Of a stretch of 64,000 bases of DNA, positions 46,004 through 54,782 are shown in pieces. Location of the stretch: NCBI GenBank assembly GCA_014763715.1, contig JACXUV010000014.1, positions 26,132 to 90,131 on the forward strand, read 5' to 3'. A model generated the notes under the pieces. The model saw only the letters and a list, made by a program, of their open reading frames with translations. It ran no database searches and was not told the DNA's origin. A program made the position numbers and the translations under genes. The stretch comes from Rhodobacterales bacterium. Lineage in GTDB: Bacteria > Pseudomonadota > Alphaproteobacteria > Caulobacterales > Hyphomonadaceae. How positions within the stretch are numbered: position 1 is the first letter of the stretch; each line of letters opens with the position of its first letter.

Positions 46004-46969
46004 TTATTCGGTGATCGCGGCGTATTTCGTCGCCGGCTCGATGGACGCAATGCTCTGCACCGAAGCGGTCGCAGCATCATACTCGCCAGCCAGCATCAGC
46101 TGCGCCCAGCGGTCGAATTGTTCCTGCGGCACAACCCGGACTTCGATCGGCATGAACGCGTGGTTCACACCGCAAAGCTCAGAGCATTGACCGTAGTAGA
46201 CGCCCGGCTCGTCGACCAGGAACCAGCCCTCATTCAGGCGGCCCGGCACAGCGTCCGTCTTGATGCCGAAAGCCGGCACGGCAAACGAGTGGATCACGTC
46301 GGCAGCGGCCGTGTAATAACGGACATAGCGGCCGGCCGGAACAACCATCGGATAGTCAACCGACAGGTTGCGTACGCCTTCCTTGGAGTCCGTAGACAGG
46401 CCGACCTGAAGCGGGTTCGACACAAACTCCAGCGGGTAGCCGGCATCATCCGTGATATCCGGATAGGTGTAGGTCCAGTTCCACTGGTTGCCCTGCGCCT
46501 TGACGTTCACAAAGCCCTTGGCAGCCGCTTCCGGGTTATACTCTTTCGTGAAGCGCTCATATTCGCCGGACTTGCCATCCGCGAGCAGCTTGTTCGCCTT
46601 GTCCTGAACCTTCTGCAGGTTCGGCGGAACGTCCTGATAGTAGAGGTTCGGGAAGGACTGGCTGGCAATCGCGACCAGGATCAGGGCCGGCACAACCGTC
46701 CAGATCACCTCGATCAGCGTATTGTGGCTGAACTTGCGCGGCGTCGGGTTCGAACGCGAATTGTGGCGCACCATCACATAGAGCAGTAGCACCAGAACAA
46801 AAATCGTAATGGGAATGATGATCCACAGCAGGAATGTGTGGAAATGGTGGATACGCTCGGCAATACGCGTCGCGGCAGGCTGCATACCCAGCGCGCCATC
46901 GCGCGGAATGGCAGCAAAAGCCGGAGCGGCGAACAACGCTGCGCTAAGAGCGGCAAGAATGTGTCGCAC
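46004..46969 (-). CDS. ctaC: Cytochrome c oxidase subunit II
   Basis: This 321-residue protein has a signal peptide (RHILAALSAALFAAPAFA), two membrane helices (FLLWIIIPITIFVLVLLLYV, IEVIWTVVPALILVAIA) and a periplasmic cupredoxin domain. The CuA ligands are in YGQCSELCGVNHAFMPIEV with an earlier His in VIHSFAVPAFG. It accepts electrons from cytochrome c. It is the first gene of the oxidase cluster, followed after 24 bases by ctaD. Confidence 0.97.
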   Translation of the reverse strand: MRHILAALSAALFAAPAFAAIPRDGALGMQPAATRIAERIHHFHTFLLWIIIPITIFVLVLLLYVMVRHNSRSNPTPRKFSHNTLIEVIWTVVPALILVAIASQSFPNLYYQDVPPNLQKVQDKANKLLADGKSGEYERFTKEYNPEAAAKGFVNVKAQGNQWNWTYTYPDITDDAGYPLEFVSNPLQVGLSTDSKEGVRNLSVDYPMVVPAGRYVRYYTAAADVIHSFAVPAFGIKTDAVPGRLNEGWFLVDEPGVYYGQCSELCGVNHAFMPIEVRVVPQEQFDRWAQLMLAGEYDAATASVQSIASIEPATKYAAITE

Positions 46970-47129
46970 GAAGGAATCCTCGTCTCGTTGGAATCTCTGC
47001 CCCTGTATCTACAATACGTATTTGCCGCAACCTACCTCTTTCCGCGTTCAATATTGTCGCAGCCTGTCGTCGCTTCATCGTATAGGTGATAAACTGTCCC
47101 TACATGAACCTGTCATGCCGGAGGACAAC

Positions 47130-47681
47130 ATGATCAGACTCGCCCTGCTAGCCGTCAGTTTCCTCAGCCTTTCCGTCCCTGCCGCATCCGCACAGGTCTC
47201 GGTCATTGGCGGTGGAATCGCCCGCGATTGCTACGAAGCCGCGCTCTACGCCAAGGTCTCCACCCAGGAGGGGGAGAAAATCTGCACCAAAGCCATCGAA
47301 GCCGAGATGATGAAAACGGAAAACCGTGCCGCGACCTATACGAATCGCGGCGTGCTGCGCATGCGGGCCGGTAAATACGAGGCGGCTTTGGCAGACTATG
47401 GCGTCGCCAAGAATTTGCGGCCGGATCTTGGGGCTGTATGGCTCAATGAAGGGGCGGCCCACATTTTCCTCAAGGATTTCGACTCAGCCCTTGTCTCTCT
47501 CGACAAGGCGATAGAACTCAACAGCCAGGAACTTTACGCCGCCTATTACAACCGGGCCATTGCCCGAGAGAATACGGGCGATCTGGCAGGCGCCTATGCA
47601 GACTTCCAGAAGTGTGTGGAACTCAATCCGGAGTTCGAACGTGCCAAATGGCAACTGACACGGTTCACCGTCTCCAACTGA
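47130..47681 (+). CDS. Exported TPR repeat protein
   Basis: This 183-residue protein has a signal peptide (IRLALLAVSFLSLSVPAASA) and about three tetratricopeptide repeats (RAATYTNRGVLRMRAGKYEA, AVWLNEGAAHIFLKDFDSAL, YAAYYNRAIARENTGDLAGA). Two cysteines (RDCYEAA, EKICTKA) could form a disulfide. GGAGG 6 bases before the ATG at 47130 fixes the start. TPRs mediate protein contacts; the partner is unknown. It is divergent from ctaC. Confidence 0.85.
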   Translation: MIRLALLAVSFLSLSVPAASAQVSVIGGGIARDCYEAALYAKVSTQEGEKICTKAIEAEMMKTENRAATYTNRGVLRMRAGKYEAALADYGVAKNLRPDLGAVWLNEGAAHIFLKDFDSALVSLDKAIELNSQELYAAYYNRAIARENTGDLAGAYADFQKCVELNPEFERAKWQLTRFTVSN

Positions 47682-47765
47682 ACCCTCTTGTTTCTCTCTT
47701 TGCCGCGCAGGGAAACCACACGTTGGCCCCTTGCCGCCCCCGCCATGGACGCGCATCTAGTCTGA

Positions 47766-49169
47766 ATGACTGATAACGCGCTTCCCTTCGATCTTCGCCA
47801 GGCCACCGAAATCCTCGCAGACGCCGTGCGCGGCGGCGACGATGGTGACCTTTACGTCGAACGCTCCCGGTCGGAGAGCTTCGTCTTCGATGATGGCCGC
47901 CTCAAATCAGCAGCCTTCGACACAGATCAGGGCTTTGGCCTGCGCGTGGTGGCTGGCGAGGCCCAAGGCTCGGGCTATGCCTCTGAACTGTCACTGGATG
48001 CCATCCGCCGGGCCGCCTCGACGGCCTCTGAGGCCAAGCGCGGCTATTCTGGAAAACTGGCGGCTGGCCCTGTGCCGACCAACCGCCGCCTGTATCAGCC
48101 AATCGACCCGACAGCGGCACCGGACTTCTCGATAAAAACCGGCCTGCTCGCTGAAATCGATGCCTGGGCACGGGCGAGCGATCCGCGCGTTGTACAGGTC
48201 TCGGTCTCCCTGTCGGGCAGCCATACCGAAGTCGACATTCTCCGCCCGGATGGCGCTGTCTTTTCCGACATCCGCCCCCTCGTCCGCCTCAACGTCTCCG
48301 TGACGCTTGAAGAGAATGGCCGTCGCGAATCTGCGGGAACCGGCGCAGGCGGGCGGGCAGCCTATGAGGACTGGATCCGCCCCGAACGCTGGCAGGACAT
48401 GGTCCGCCGCGCGATCCGCAAAGCCTCAGTGAACCTCCAGTCCATCCCTGCCCCGGCGGGTGAGATGGAAGTGGTCCTAGGCCCAGGCTGGCCCGCTGTG
48501 CTGCTTCACGAAGCAGTCGGACATGGCCTCGAAGGCGACTTCAACCGCAAGGGCACCAGCGTCTATGCCGGCCGCATTGGCGAGCAGGTGGCAGCCAAAG
48601 GCGTCACTGTCATCGACGACGGATCCATCGAGGCCCGCCGCGGCTCCCTCTCATTTGACGATGAAGGCACGCCGACCCAGCGCACGGTGCTGATCGAGGA
48701 CGGCATTCTGAAGGGCTATATGCAGGACCGGCTGAACGCCCGCCTGATGGGCCAGCAGCCGACCGGCAATGGCCGGCGCGAAAGCTATGAGGCCCAGACC
48801 ATGCCGCGCATGACCAATACGGTCATGCTGGGCGGCGACAAGGACCCGCAGGAAATCGTCTCCTCCATCAAGCGCGGCCTGTGGGCGGTCGATTTCGGCG
48901 GCGGCCAGGTCGACATAACGTCCGGCAATTTTGTCTTCCAGTGCACCGAGGCTTACCTCGTCGAAGTCGGCAAGGTCGTCGCGCCGGTCAAGAATGCCAC
49001 CCTGATCGGCCATGGCCCGACCGTGCTGCAGCAGGTCTCCATGATCGGCAATGACTTCGCCATGGATGACGGCGTCGGCGTGTGCGGCAAGGCTGGCCAG
49101 TCCGTACCTGTGGGCGTCGGACAGCCAACCCTCAAAGTGGGTGCCCTGACCGTGGGCGGCGCTGGCTAA
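47766..49169 (+). CDS. tldD: Metalloprotease TldD
   Basis: TldD works with TldE (PmbA) to degrade unfolded peptides and to mature some peptides such as microcins. At 467 residues it shows the zinc motif LLHEAVGHGLEGDFNRKG (HExxxH), and the C-terminal cysteine-containing VCGKAGQSVPVGVGQPTL. No tldE is in the window. Confidence 0.96.
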   Translation: MTDNALPFDLRQATEILADAVRGGDDGDLYVERSRSESFVFDDGRLKSAAFDTDQGFGLRVVAGEAQGSGYASELSLDAIRRAASTASEAKRGYSGKLAAGPVPTNRRLYQPIDPTAAPDFSIKTGLLAEIDAWARASDPRVVQVSVSLSGSHTEVDILRPDGAVFSDIRPLVRLNVSVTLEENGRRESAGTGAGGRAAYEDWIRPERWQDMVRRAIRKASVNLQSIPAPAGEMEVVLGPGWPAVLLHEAVGHGLEGDFNRKGTSVYAGRIGEQVAAKGVTVIDDGSIEARRGSLSFDDEGTPTQRTVLIEDGILKGYMQDRLNARLMGQQPTGNGRRESYEAQTMPRMTNTVMLGGDKDPQEIVSSIKRGLWAVDFGGGQVDITSGNFVFQCTEAYLVEVGKVVAPVKNATLIGHGPTVLQQVSMIGNDFAMDDGVGVCGKAGQSVPVGVGQPTLKVGALTVGGAG

Positions 49170-49297
49170 AATTGCTGTCACATCCGGGTGTTGGGGCTTG
49201 AAGGCCCGGATTCATTTTGCCACGTTCTGGCCACAATCGGGCAGAGGGATGCAGACGGATTCGTTCGTGTGCCCGATCAGTAGAGGACGGTGACACA

Positions 49298-49726
49298 ATG
49301 CGATTCCTGATGGGCGCCCTTCTTGGGGCAACGTTTCTGGCAGCTCCTGCACTTGCCGAGCCGGGTACCCTGCCTGCAGATTCCGCCTGGCAGATGGTTC
49401 AGCGCGGCGACCTGGTCGTCGTAGACGTCCGCACCCCGACGGAATGGGCCATGACCGGCCTGCCCCGCGACAGCCACGGCATCAATGCCAAAGACCGGGA
49501 CTTCATTGCCCAGGCGCGTGGCGCGGTTCTCGGCGACCTCGACCAGCCCATCGCCGTCATCTGCCGCACGGGAGACCGCTCCAGGGAAGCAGCCAACGTT
49601 CTTGAGAAGGCTGGCTTCACGCATGTCTTCGATATCCGGGAAGGCATGCTCGGCAATGATGAGTCCGGTGAAGGCTGGCTGAAGCGTGGCTTGCCAATCG
49701 ACCCGTTCATTCCTCCATATAATTGA
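49298..49726 (+). CDS. Exported rhodanese-like protein
   Basis: This 142-residue protein has a signal peptide (RFLMGALLGATFLAAPALAE) and one rhodanese domain: GDLVVVDVRTPTEWAMTGLP, the active loop with Cys in ICRTGDRSREAANVL, and the IREGMLG segment. It is a periplasmic sulfurtransferase or redox-sensing protein. The ATG at 49298 has GAGG upstream; the frame extends back to 49217 without support. Confidence 0.88.
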   Translation: MRFLMGALLGATFLAAPALAEPGTLPADSAWQMVQRGDLVVVDVRTPTEWAMTGLPRDSHGINAKDRDFIAQARGAVLGDLDQPIAVICRTGDRSREAANVLEKAGFTHVFDIREGMLGNDESGEGWLKRGLPIDPFIPPYN

Positions 49727-49750
49727 AGCCCTACACCTCTGGATCAGAAA

Positions 49751-49780
49751 ACAAAAAAGGGCGGCCATCCAGCCGCCCTT
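49751..49780 (-). terminator. Rho-independent terminator of the peptide transporter gene
   Basis: AAGGGCGGC (49757-49765) and GCCGCCCTT (49772-49780) are perfect complements around a 6-base loop. On the minus strand the stem is followed by a run of T, ending the transporter transcript 25 bases after its stop. It may also halt the rhodanese transcript coming the other way. Confidence 0.9.
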
Positions 49781-49805
49781 ACTGATTAACGTTCTGAGCG
49801 AAGTC

Positions 49806-51704
49806 CTATTCAGACCGCTCAACGCGTGGGCCACCCGCCTCAACCGCCATAGCATGGCTGAGATTACCCGCCTTGCCGTGACCGAGACGCTTCAGCCAGA
49901 AGCTCGTCACAGCGAACAGAACGCCCAGCCCAACGCCCCACCAACCGATCATCGTGAAGACATCCTGGTAGGTTGCCAGTGCTTTGGCCGGATCCAGCAC
50001 CTGCCCGGCGACGGTTTCGCTCGCGGTCAGCTGGGCAATGATCCCGGCGACATATTGCGCAGCGGCCGAAGCCAGAAACCAGCCTGCCATCATGAAGGAA
50101 ACAACCTTCATGGGCGACAGTTTGGTAATCGCCGAAAGCCCCACGGGTGACAGGAAGAGTTCACCAGTTGTGTGGAACATATAGGCCAGCGCCAGGAAGA
50201 TCAGAGGGACCTTGTAATCCTCATTGGCAAACATCACCCCCCAGCCGAGGATCAGGAAGCCTAGCCCGACCTGACCAAGTGCCAGACCGAATTTCAGGAC
50301 CGTGTTCGGATCCTTGTTCATCCGCCCCAGCCAAGACCAGAGCCCCGCAAAGACCGGCGCGAACAGCAGGATAAAGCCGGCGTTGAAACTCTGTGTCTGC
50401 GCCGCCGTCACGGTGAAGAAACCATTGTTAGGCAGCGCCGTATTCCGCTCGGCAAACTGGTTCATCGAGGAACCTGCCTGCTCGAACAGGGTGAAGAAGA
50501 TGATCGCCCCAACGATAAGCACCATCGCAAGCAGAAGCTCTTCAATCTGCTTGCGATCGCACTGGGTCGCCATGAACCAGATCATGTAGCCACCGAACAG
50601 GATGAAGCCGAGCGCCAGCATGCCCCCGGTGAACTCCTGGCGTTGCACCAGGAACCAAACGACGGCCACGCCGATCAGACCGCACAGATAGATGAAATTC
50701 TCCAGATTCAGCGGACCCAGGAAAGACTTCTTCAGGCGCTCCGGATCTGGCGGCAGGCCGACATGATCAGGAAGTTGCTTTTCACCTGGCAGGAAGAACA
50801 GGAGGCGGCGCTGGGTGAACACCAGCCAGCCGACCGCCATGCCGACACCGGCAAGGCCGAAACCTGCCCACCATCCAAAAGTCTGGCCCGCGATACCGCA
50901 CAGAACCGACGCCCAGAAGGCTCCCAGATTGATGCCATAGTAATACAAGGTGAACCCCGGATCACGACGGGGATCGCCATCCTTATACAGTTCACCGACG
51001 ATGGAGGAGATGTTCGCTTTCAGGAAGCCCACACCCATGATGATGAAGGCCAGGGCGAGGTAGAAGATGTTCACAAACAGCGGCGAGCGATTGATGACTT
51101 CCAGCGAATAATCCGCCTTGGCAATGGTTGAGGGAAGCGGAGCCGTTTCAGGAAGGTTGACGAAGACAAGATCGCCATTCTGGTTTGCGCTCAAGATACA
51201 CTGCCCTTCAGAGACCTCCTCTACCGGAGGATTGAAGGCGCATCGCGTCCCCCCAATGTCCAGGCTTACTCGGCGTGCAGCCTGTGTGCCGGTTGCGTCG
51301 AATACATAAGCTTGTCCGTCCACCGTCATCTGTTGCTGAGCGGGTTTGCCTTCCACGCCCATCAGGAAGTGCCCCGCCACCAGCAGCAGGGCACCGAAAG
51401 CAATTGCCTTGCGCGTACCGAGAAACTGGTCTGCCATCATACCGCCGATCAGAGGCAGCAGGTAAACCAGTGACGTATAGGTGCCGTACTGGCCCTGACT
51501 GAAACTGTCATCGAACAGGAAGTGCTGCGTCAGATAGAAGATCAGGAGGCCGCGCATACCGTAGTATGAAAAGCGCTCCCACATCTCCGCGAAGAACAGA
51601 ATGTGGAGCCCTTTCGGATGCTGCCGCATCTGCGTGAATACCGGAATGCAGGTAACCGCGGTAATCACGATCCCCAGAACAACGACGATATTAAAAAAAC
51701 CCAT
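49806..51704 (-). CDS. POT/PTR family peptide transporter with extra loop domain
   Basis: At 632 residues this proton-coupled di/tripeptide importer has the ExxER motif in FFAEMWERFSYYGMRGLLIF and the PTR segments LYYYGINLGAFWASVLCG and LSPVGLSAITKLSP. Two features make it longer than most (about 500 residues): an additional hydrophobic N-terminal helix (residues 1-22), and a roughly 90-residue soluble insert between helices 3 and 4 (about residues 118-208, Cys154 and Cys169). The C-terminus is charged. Confidence 0.93.
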   Translation of the reverse strand: MGFFNIVVVLGIVITAVTCIPVFTQMRQHPKGLHILFFAEMWERFSYYGMRGLLIFYLTQHFLFDDSFSQGQYGTYTSLVYLLPLIGGMMADQFLGTRKAIAFGALLLVAGHFLMGVEGKPAQQQMTVDGQAYVFDATGTQAARRVSLDIGGTRCAFNPPVEEVSEGQCILSANQNGDLVFVNLPETAPLPSTIAKADYSLEVINRSPLFVNIFYLALAFIIMGVGFLKANISSIVGELYKDGDPRRDPGFTLYYYGINLGAFWASVLCGIAGQTFGWWAGFGLAGVGMAVGWLVFTQRRLLFFLPGEKQLPDHVGLPPDPERLKKSFLGPLNLENFIYLCGLIGVAVVWFLVQRQEFTGGMLALGFILFGGYMIWFMATQCDRKQIEELLLAMVLIVGAIIFFTLFEQAGSSMNQFAERNTALPNNGFFTVTAAQTQSFNAGFILLFAPVFAGLWSWLGRMNKDPNTVLKFGLALGQVGLGFLILGWGVMFANEDYKVPLIFLALAYMFHTTGELFLSPVGLSAITKLSPMKVVSFMMAGWFLASAAAQYVAGIIAQLTASETVAGQVLDPAKALATYQDVFTMIGWWGVGLGVLFAVTSFWLKRLGHGKAGNLSHAMAVEAGGPRVERSE

Positions 51705-51841
51705 AAGGCCCTCCCCGGCCGCATACCGAACTGGCTGCCCACATTACGGGAAGCTCATAAGCGCGCAGTTTGACCATGCAGTAAGCAGCCGCTCAAGGCA
51801 GTTTCTGCTTTTTCGGGGCACTTAACAGGGCAGGATGTACC

Positions 51842-53221
51842 TCAGTAGGCCTGTTCGGTGAAAACGTGGCGCACGTCACGGTTCCATGGACCGTAATAAC
51901 GCTCCAGCAGGCGCTCGGCTGGCGTCTTGCCGGAACGGGCGATCTCGTCCAGCCCAGACAGGTAGCCCGTTTCGTTCTCACCCGATGCGGAAAGGTTGTT
52001 ACGGTTGCTAAGGCCGATGCGAGCCAGGTCCAGCATTTCCATGGCGAGGTCCTGCATCGTCGCCCCGCCCGGAATTGGCGTTTTCAGGCCGAGGGTCCGC
52101 ACAGACTGGCGCATCGCCTCACGCTCTGCCGCCGTCCAGTTCTTCACGCGGTCCCAGGCCCCATCAAGGCAGACCGGACAATAGAGCAAGCCCACCCAGA
52201 AGGCCGAGAAGGCACAGAGATGCGACCACGGGCCGGCATCCGACCCGCGCATCTCCAGGAAACGCTTCAGGCGCACTTCCGGGAAGATCGTCGACAGGTG
52301 GTCTGCGAAGTCATCCATGGCCGGCAGTTCACCCGGCAGGATTTCCAGCTTGCCTTCCATGAAGTCACGGAAGCTGAGGCCGCTCGCGTCCAGATACTTC
52401 CCGCCCCGGCGCACGAAATACATCGGCACATCAAGAGCATAGTCGACATACCGCTCGAAGCCCATGCCGTCCTCGAAAACGAAGGGAAGCATGCCCGTGC
52501 GATCCGGGTCGGTATCGGTCCAGATCTGCGACCGGTAGGACAGGAAGCCATTTGGCCTGCCTTCCATAAAGGGCGAATTGGCGAACAGCGCCGTGCCCAG
52601 TGGTTGCAGCGCCAGCGCCACGCGGAACTTCTTCACCATGTCGGCTTCGGAAGCGAAGTCGAGATTGGTTTGCACGGTACAGGTGCGGAACATCATCTGA
52701 CGGCCGAGACGGCCGACCTTGTCCATGTATTCCATCATGATCCGGTAGCGCCCCTTGGGCATCACCGGCGTCTCCGCCAGGCTCCACAGCGGGCTCGCGC
52801 CCAGGCCCAGGAAGGAAATGCCGAGCGGGTCAGCGATCTCGCGGACTTCCTCAAGATGGCGCCCGACCTCAGTGCAGGTCTGGTGGATTGTCTCCAGCGG
52901 CGCACCTGACAATTCGAACTGGCCGCCCGGCTCCAGCGAGACGCTGGCTCCGTCGCGCTGCAAGCCGATCAGCTTGCCGCCTTCCTCGATAGGATCCCAA
53001 CCGAACCGGTCGCGCAGGCCTTCCAGCATGGCGAGGACCGAGGCCCGGCCCTCATAAGGCAGCGGCGCGAGGTTTTCGCGTATGAAGCCGAATTTCTCGT
53101 GTTCCGTCCCGATCCGCCATTCGGCAGCAGGCTTGTTGCCACCTTCCAGATACTCGACAAGTTCATGCTTGCCCGCGATGCGCGGTGAGGTTTCGTCGAT
53201 GTCCGACGTAGGCGTGGTCAT
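51842..53221 (-). CDS. gshA: Glutamate--cysteine ligase
   Basis: The first enzyme of glutathione synthesis, of the plant/alphaproteobacterial GCS2 class, 459 residues. EWRIGTEHEKFGF, ASVSLEPGGQFELSGAPLET, MMFRTCTVQTNLDF and NSPFMEGRPNGFLSYRS are diagnostic. rsmE usually lies beside gshA in this class; here a DUF6891 gene of the opposite strand sits between them. Confidence 0.96.
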   Translation of the reverse strand: MTTPTSDIDETSPRIAGKHELVEYLEGGNKPAAEWRIGTEHEKFGFIRENLAPLPYEGRASVLAMLEGLRDRFGWDPIEEGGKLIGLQRDGASVSLEPGGQFELSGAPLETIHQTCTEVGRHLEEVREIADPLGISFLGLGASPLWSLAETPVMPKGRYRIMMEYMDKVGRLGRQMMFRTCTVQTNLDFASEADMVKKFRVALALQPLGTALFANSPFMEGRPNGFLSYRSQIWTDTDPDRTGMLPFVFEDGMGFERYVDYALDVPMYFVRRGGKYLDASGLSFRDFMEGKLEILPGELPAMDDFADHLSTIFPEVRLKRFLEMRGSDAGPWSHLCAFSAFWVGLLYCPVCLDGAWDRVKNWTAAEREAMRQSVRTLGLKTPIPGGATMQDLAMEMLDLARIGLSNRNNLSASGENETGYLSGLDEIARSGKTPAERLLERYYGPWNRDVRHVFTEQAY

Positions 53222-53327
53222 CCAGAATCCCCTGTCGCAAACCAGAATGAGGCTTGCAGATAAGGTTGTTTCTCTTGAACGCCAACCGCGTTATTCTCAC
53301 GAATTAGTTTACCTAGAGAGTCCGCAG

Positions 53328-53966
53328 ATGACCAAGATGACCACCGATGAGCGCGACGACCTGAAAATGTGGGCTCGTCTGCACGTTCGTGGCGGCTATG
53401 AGCCGCTGGAGGAAATCGAGGAAATCCTGCTGGATTACGCGCAGGACTTCCGCAGTCCATTGACCGACCGTGATCGCCAGATCGAGGTACGCAACGCCCT
53501 CATTCATGCTGTATCGGCCCTCATACAGGACCAGGAAAGCTGGCCCGTCCTCACGGATTTTGATCGCCTGCAGCTGGCATTCGACATGCTGGAAGACGAA
53601 GACATCGTTGCCCGTCAGCACTTCACCTGCTGCGGCACATGCGGCGCTGCGGAAATCGGTATCGAAATGGACGAATTCCAGGAGCTGTCCGGCCGGGAAG
53701 CGAAAGGCTATGTCTTCTTTCACCAGCAGGACACGGAAGGCGCCGTGGAAAGCGGCAGCCTCTACATCAGCTACGGCGCTGCCGATGCAACGGCGTCTGC
53801 TGAAGAGAACGTCGCCATTGGCCAGCGCATGTTTGAAGTCCTGCAATCCGTGGGTCTGAAGCCGGTCTGGGATGGCAAGATCAACCACCGCGTGGGACTC
53901 GCCATCGACTGGAAGCGCCGCTGGGAAGGCGCCTCACCGAAACCGATCAAACGCTGGTTCTACTAG
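53328..53966 (+). CDS. DUF6891-like protein with a CxxC-type motif
   Basis: This 212-residue protein resembles the DUF6891 family in its middle: FTCCGTCGAAEIGIEMDEFQ, then GYVFFHQQDTEGAVESGSLY. Cysteines CCxxC could bind metal or form a disulfide. An acidic N-terminal helix region precedes it. No signal peptide or membrane helix is visible. GAGAG precedes the ATG at 53328. It starts 107 bases from the gshA start on the opposite strand and ends by overlapping the rsmE stop. Confidence 0.65.
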   Translation: MTKMTTDERDDLKMWARLHVRGGYEPLEEIEEILLDYAQDFRSPLTDRDRQIEVRNALIHAVSALIQDQESWPVLTDFDRLQLAFDMLEDEDIVARQHFTCCGTCGAAEIGIEMDEFQELSGREAKGYVFFHQQDTEGAVESGSLYISYGAADATASAEENVAIGQRMFEVLQSVGLKPVWDGKINHRVGLAIDWKRRWEGASPKPIKRWFY

Positions 53967-54733
53967 CGCCAGTCGCCCTTTAGCGCCTGCCACACTGATA
54001 GCGCCGCCACGGCAGCCGTTTCCGCACGCAGAATACGCGGCCCAAGGCTGACGGGTTGTGTATCGCCGCGCCCGCGAAGCCAGTCACGCTCCTCCGGCGT
54101 GAAGCCGCCTTCCGGCCCGATCAGGATCGCCACAGGCGCCTCAGCCAGACTGGCCAGCACTTCCGCCATTGGCCCCGCCCGGCCACTCTCCCCGCCCCAG
54201 GGCGCATCCGTATCGTCGCCCCTTTCATCGCAGAAGATAATCCGCGTCCCATCCGCCAGCGCATCGAGCGCAGCGGCCAGCGGCTGCAGCTCCGCCACCT
54301 CCGGCAGGTCGAGGCGCTCTGTCTGCTCTGCCGCTTCCAGCGCGATCTTGCTGAACCTGTCCAGACGGACTGTGCGGGTCTGGGTCCGCTCGGTCAGGAC
54401 CGGGCAGATCCGGGCGGCGCCAAGCTCTGTGGCTTTCTCGACGATGAAATCCGTCTCCGCCTTCTTTACAGGCGCGAACAGAAGGATGGGCGCGCTTGCC
54501 GGAACATCCGGCTGGGGCCGGACCTGTATTTCCGGTTCCAGCTGCGCGCGCTTGCCCTGAACATCTCCAATCCGGGCATCCCACTCCCCATCTCTGCCAT
54601 TGAACACGCGAACGGGCCCGCCGGGACCAAGGCGCAGAACACGCAGCAGGTAGTTAGATTGGGCATCGTCGAGGGCAAAAGCAGCACCTGCAGCGAGATC
54701 TTGCGTAACATACAGTCGGGGTGTGGAACTCAT
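53963..54733 (-). CDS. rsmE: 16S rRNA m3U1498 methyltransferase
   Basis: This 256-residue SPOUT methyltransferase modifies U1498 of 16S rRNA. The C-terminal knot motif is present (ILIGPEGGFTPEERDW, SLGPRILRAETAAVAAL), and the N-terminal PUA-like part (YVTQDLAAGAAFALDDAQSN) fits RsmE. It is divergent from the aldehyde dehydrogenase gene by 49 bases. Confidence 0.95.
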   Translation of the reverse strand: MSSTPRLYVTQDLAAGAAFALDDAQSNYLLRVLRLGPGGPVRVFNGRDGEWDARIGDVQGKRAQLEPEIQVRPQPDVPASAPILLFAPVKKAETDFIVEKATELGAARICPVLTERTQTRTVRLDRFSKIALEAAEQTERLDLPEVAELQPLAAALDALADGTRIIFCDERGDDTDAPWGGESGRAGPMAEVLASLAEAPVAILIGPEGGFTPEERDWLRGRGDTQPVSLGPRILRAETAAVAALSVWQALKGDWR

Positions 54734-54782
54734 GCGTGCGGTATAGGCTTATGCAGGCCGAAGGTTAAGTCAGGAGTACGCC

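Noticed and set aside
45098..46789. 563-codon plus-strand frame opposite ctaD and ctaC
   Set aside because: Antisense shadow of two well-defined oxidase genes; the composition is rich in Arg, His and Gln, as expected for a shadow.
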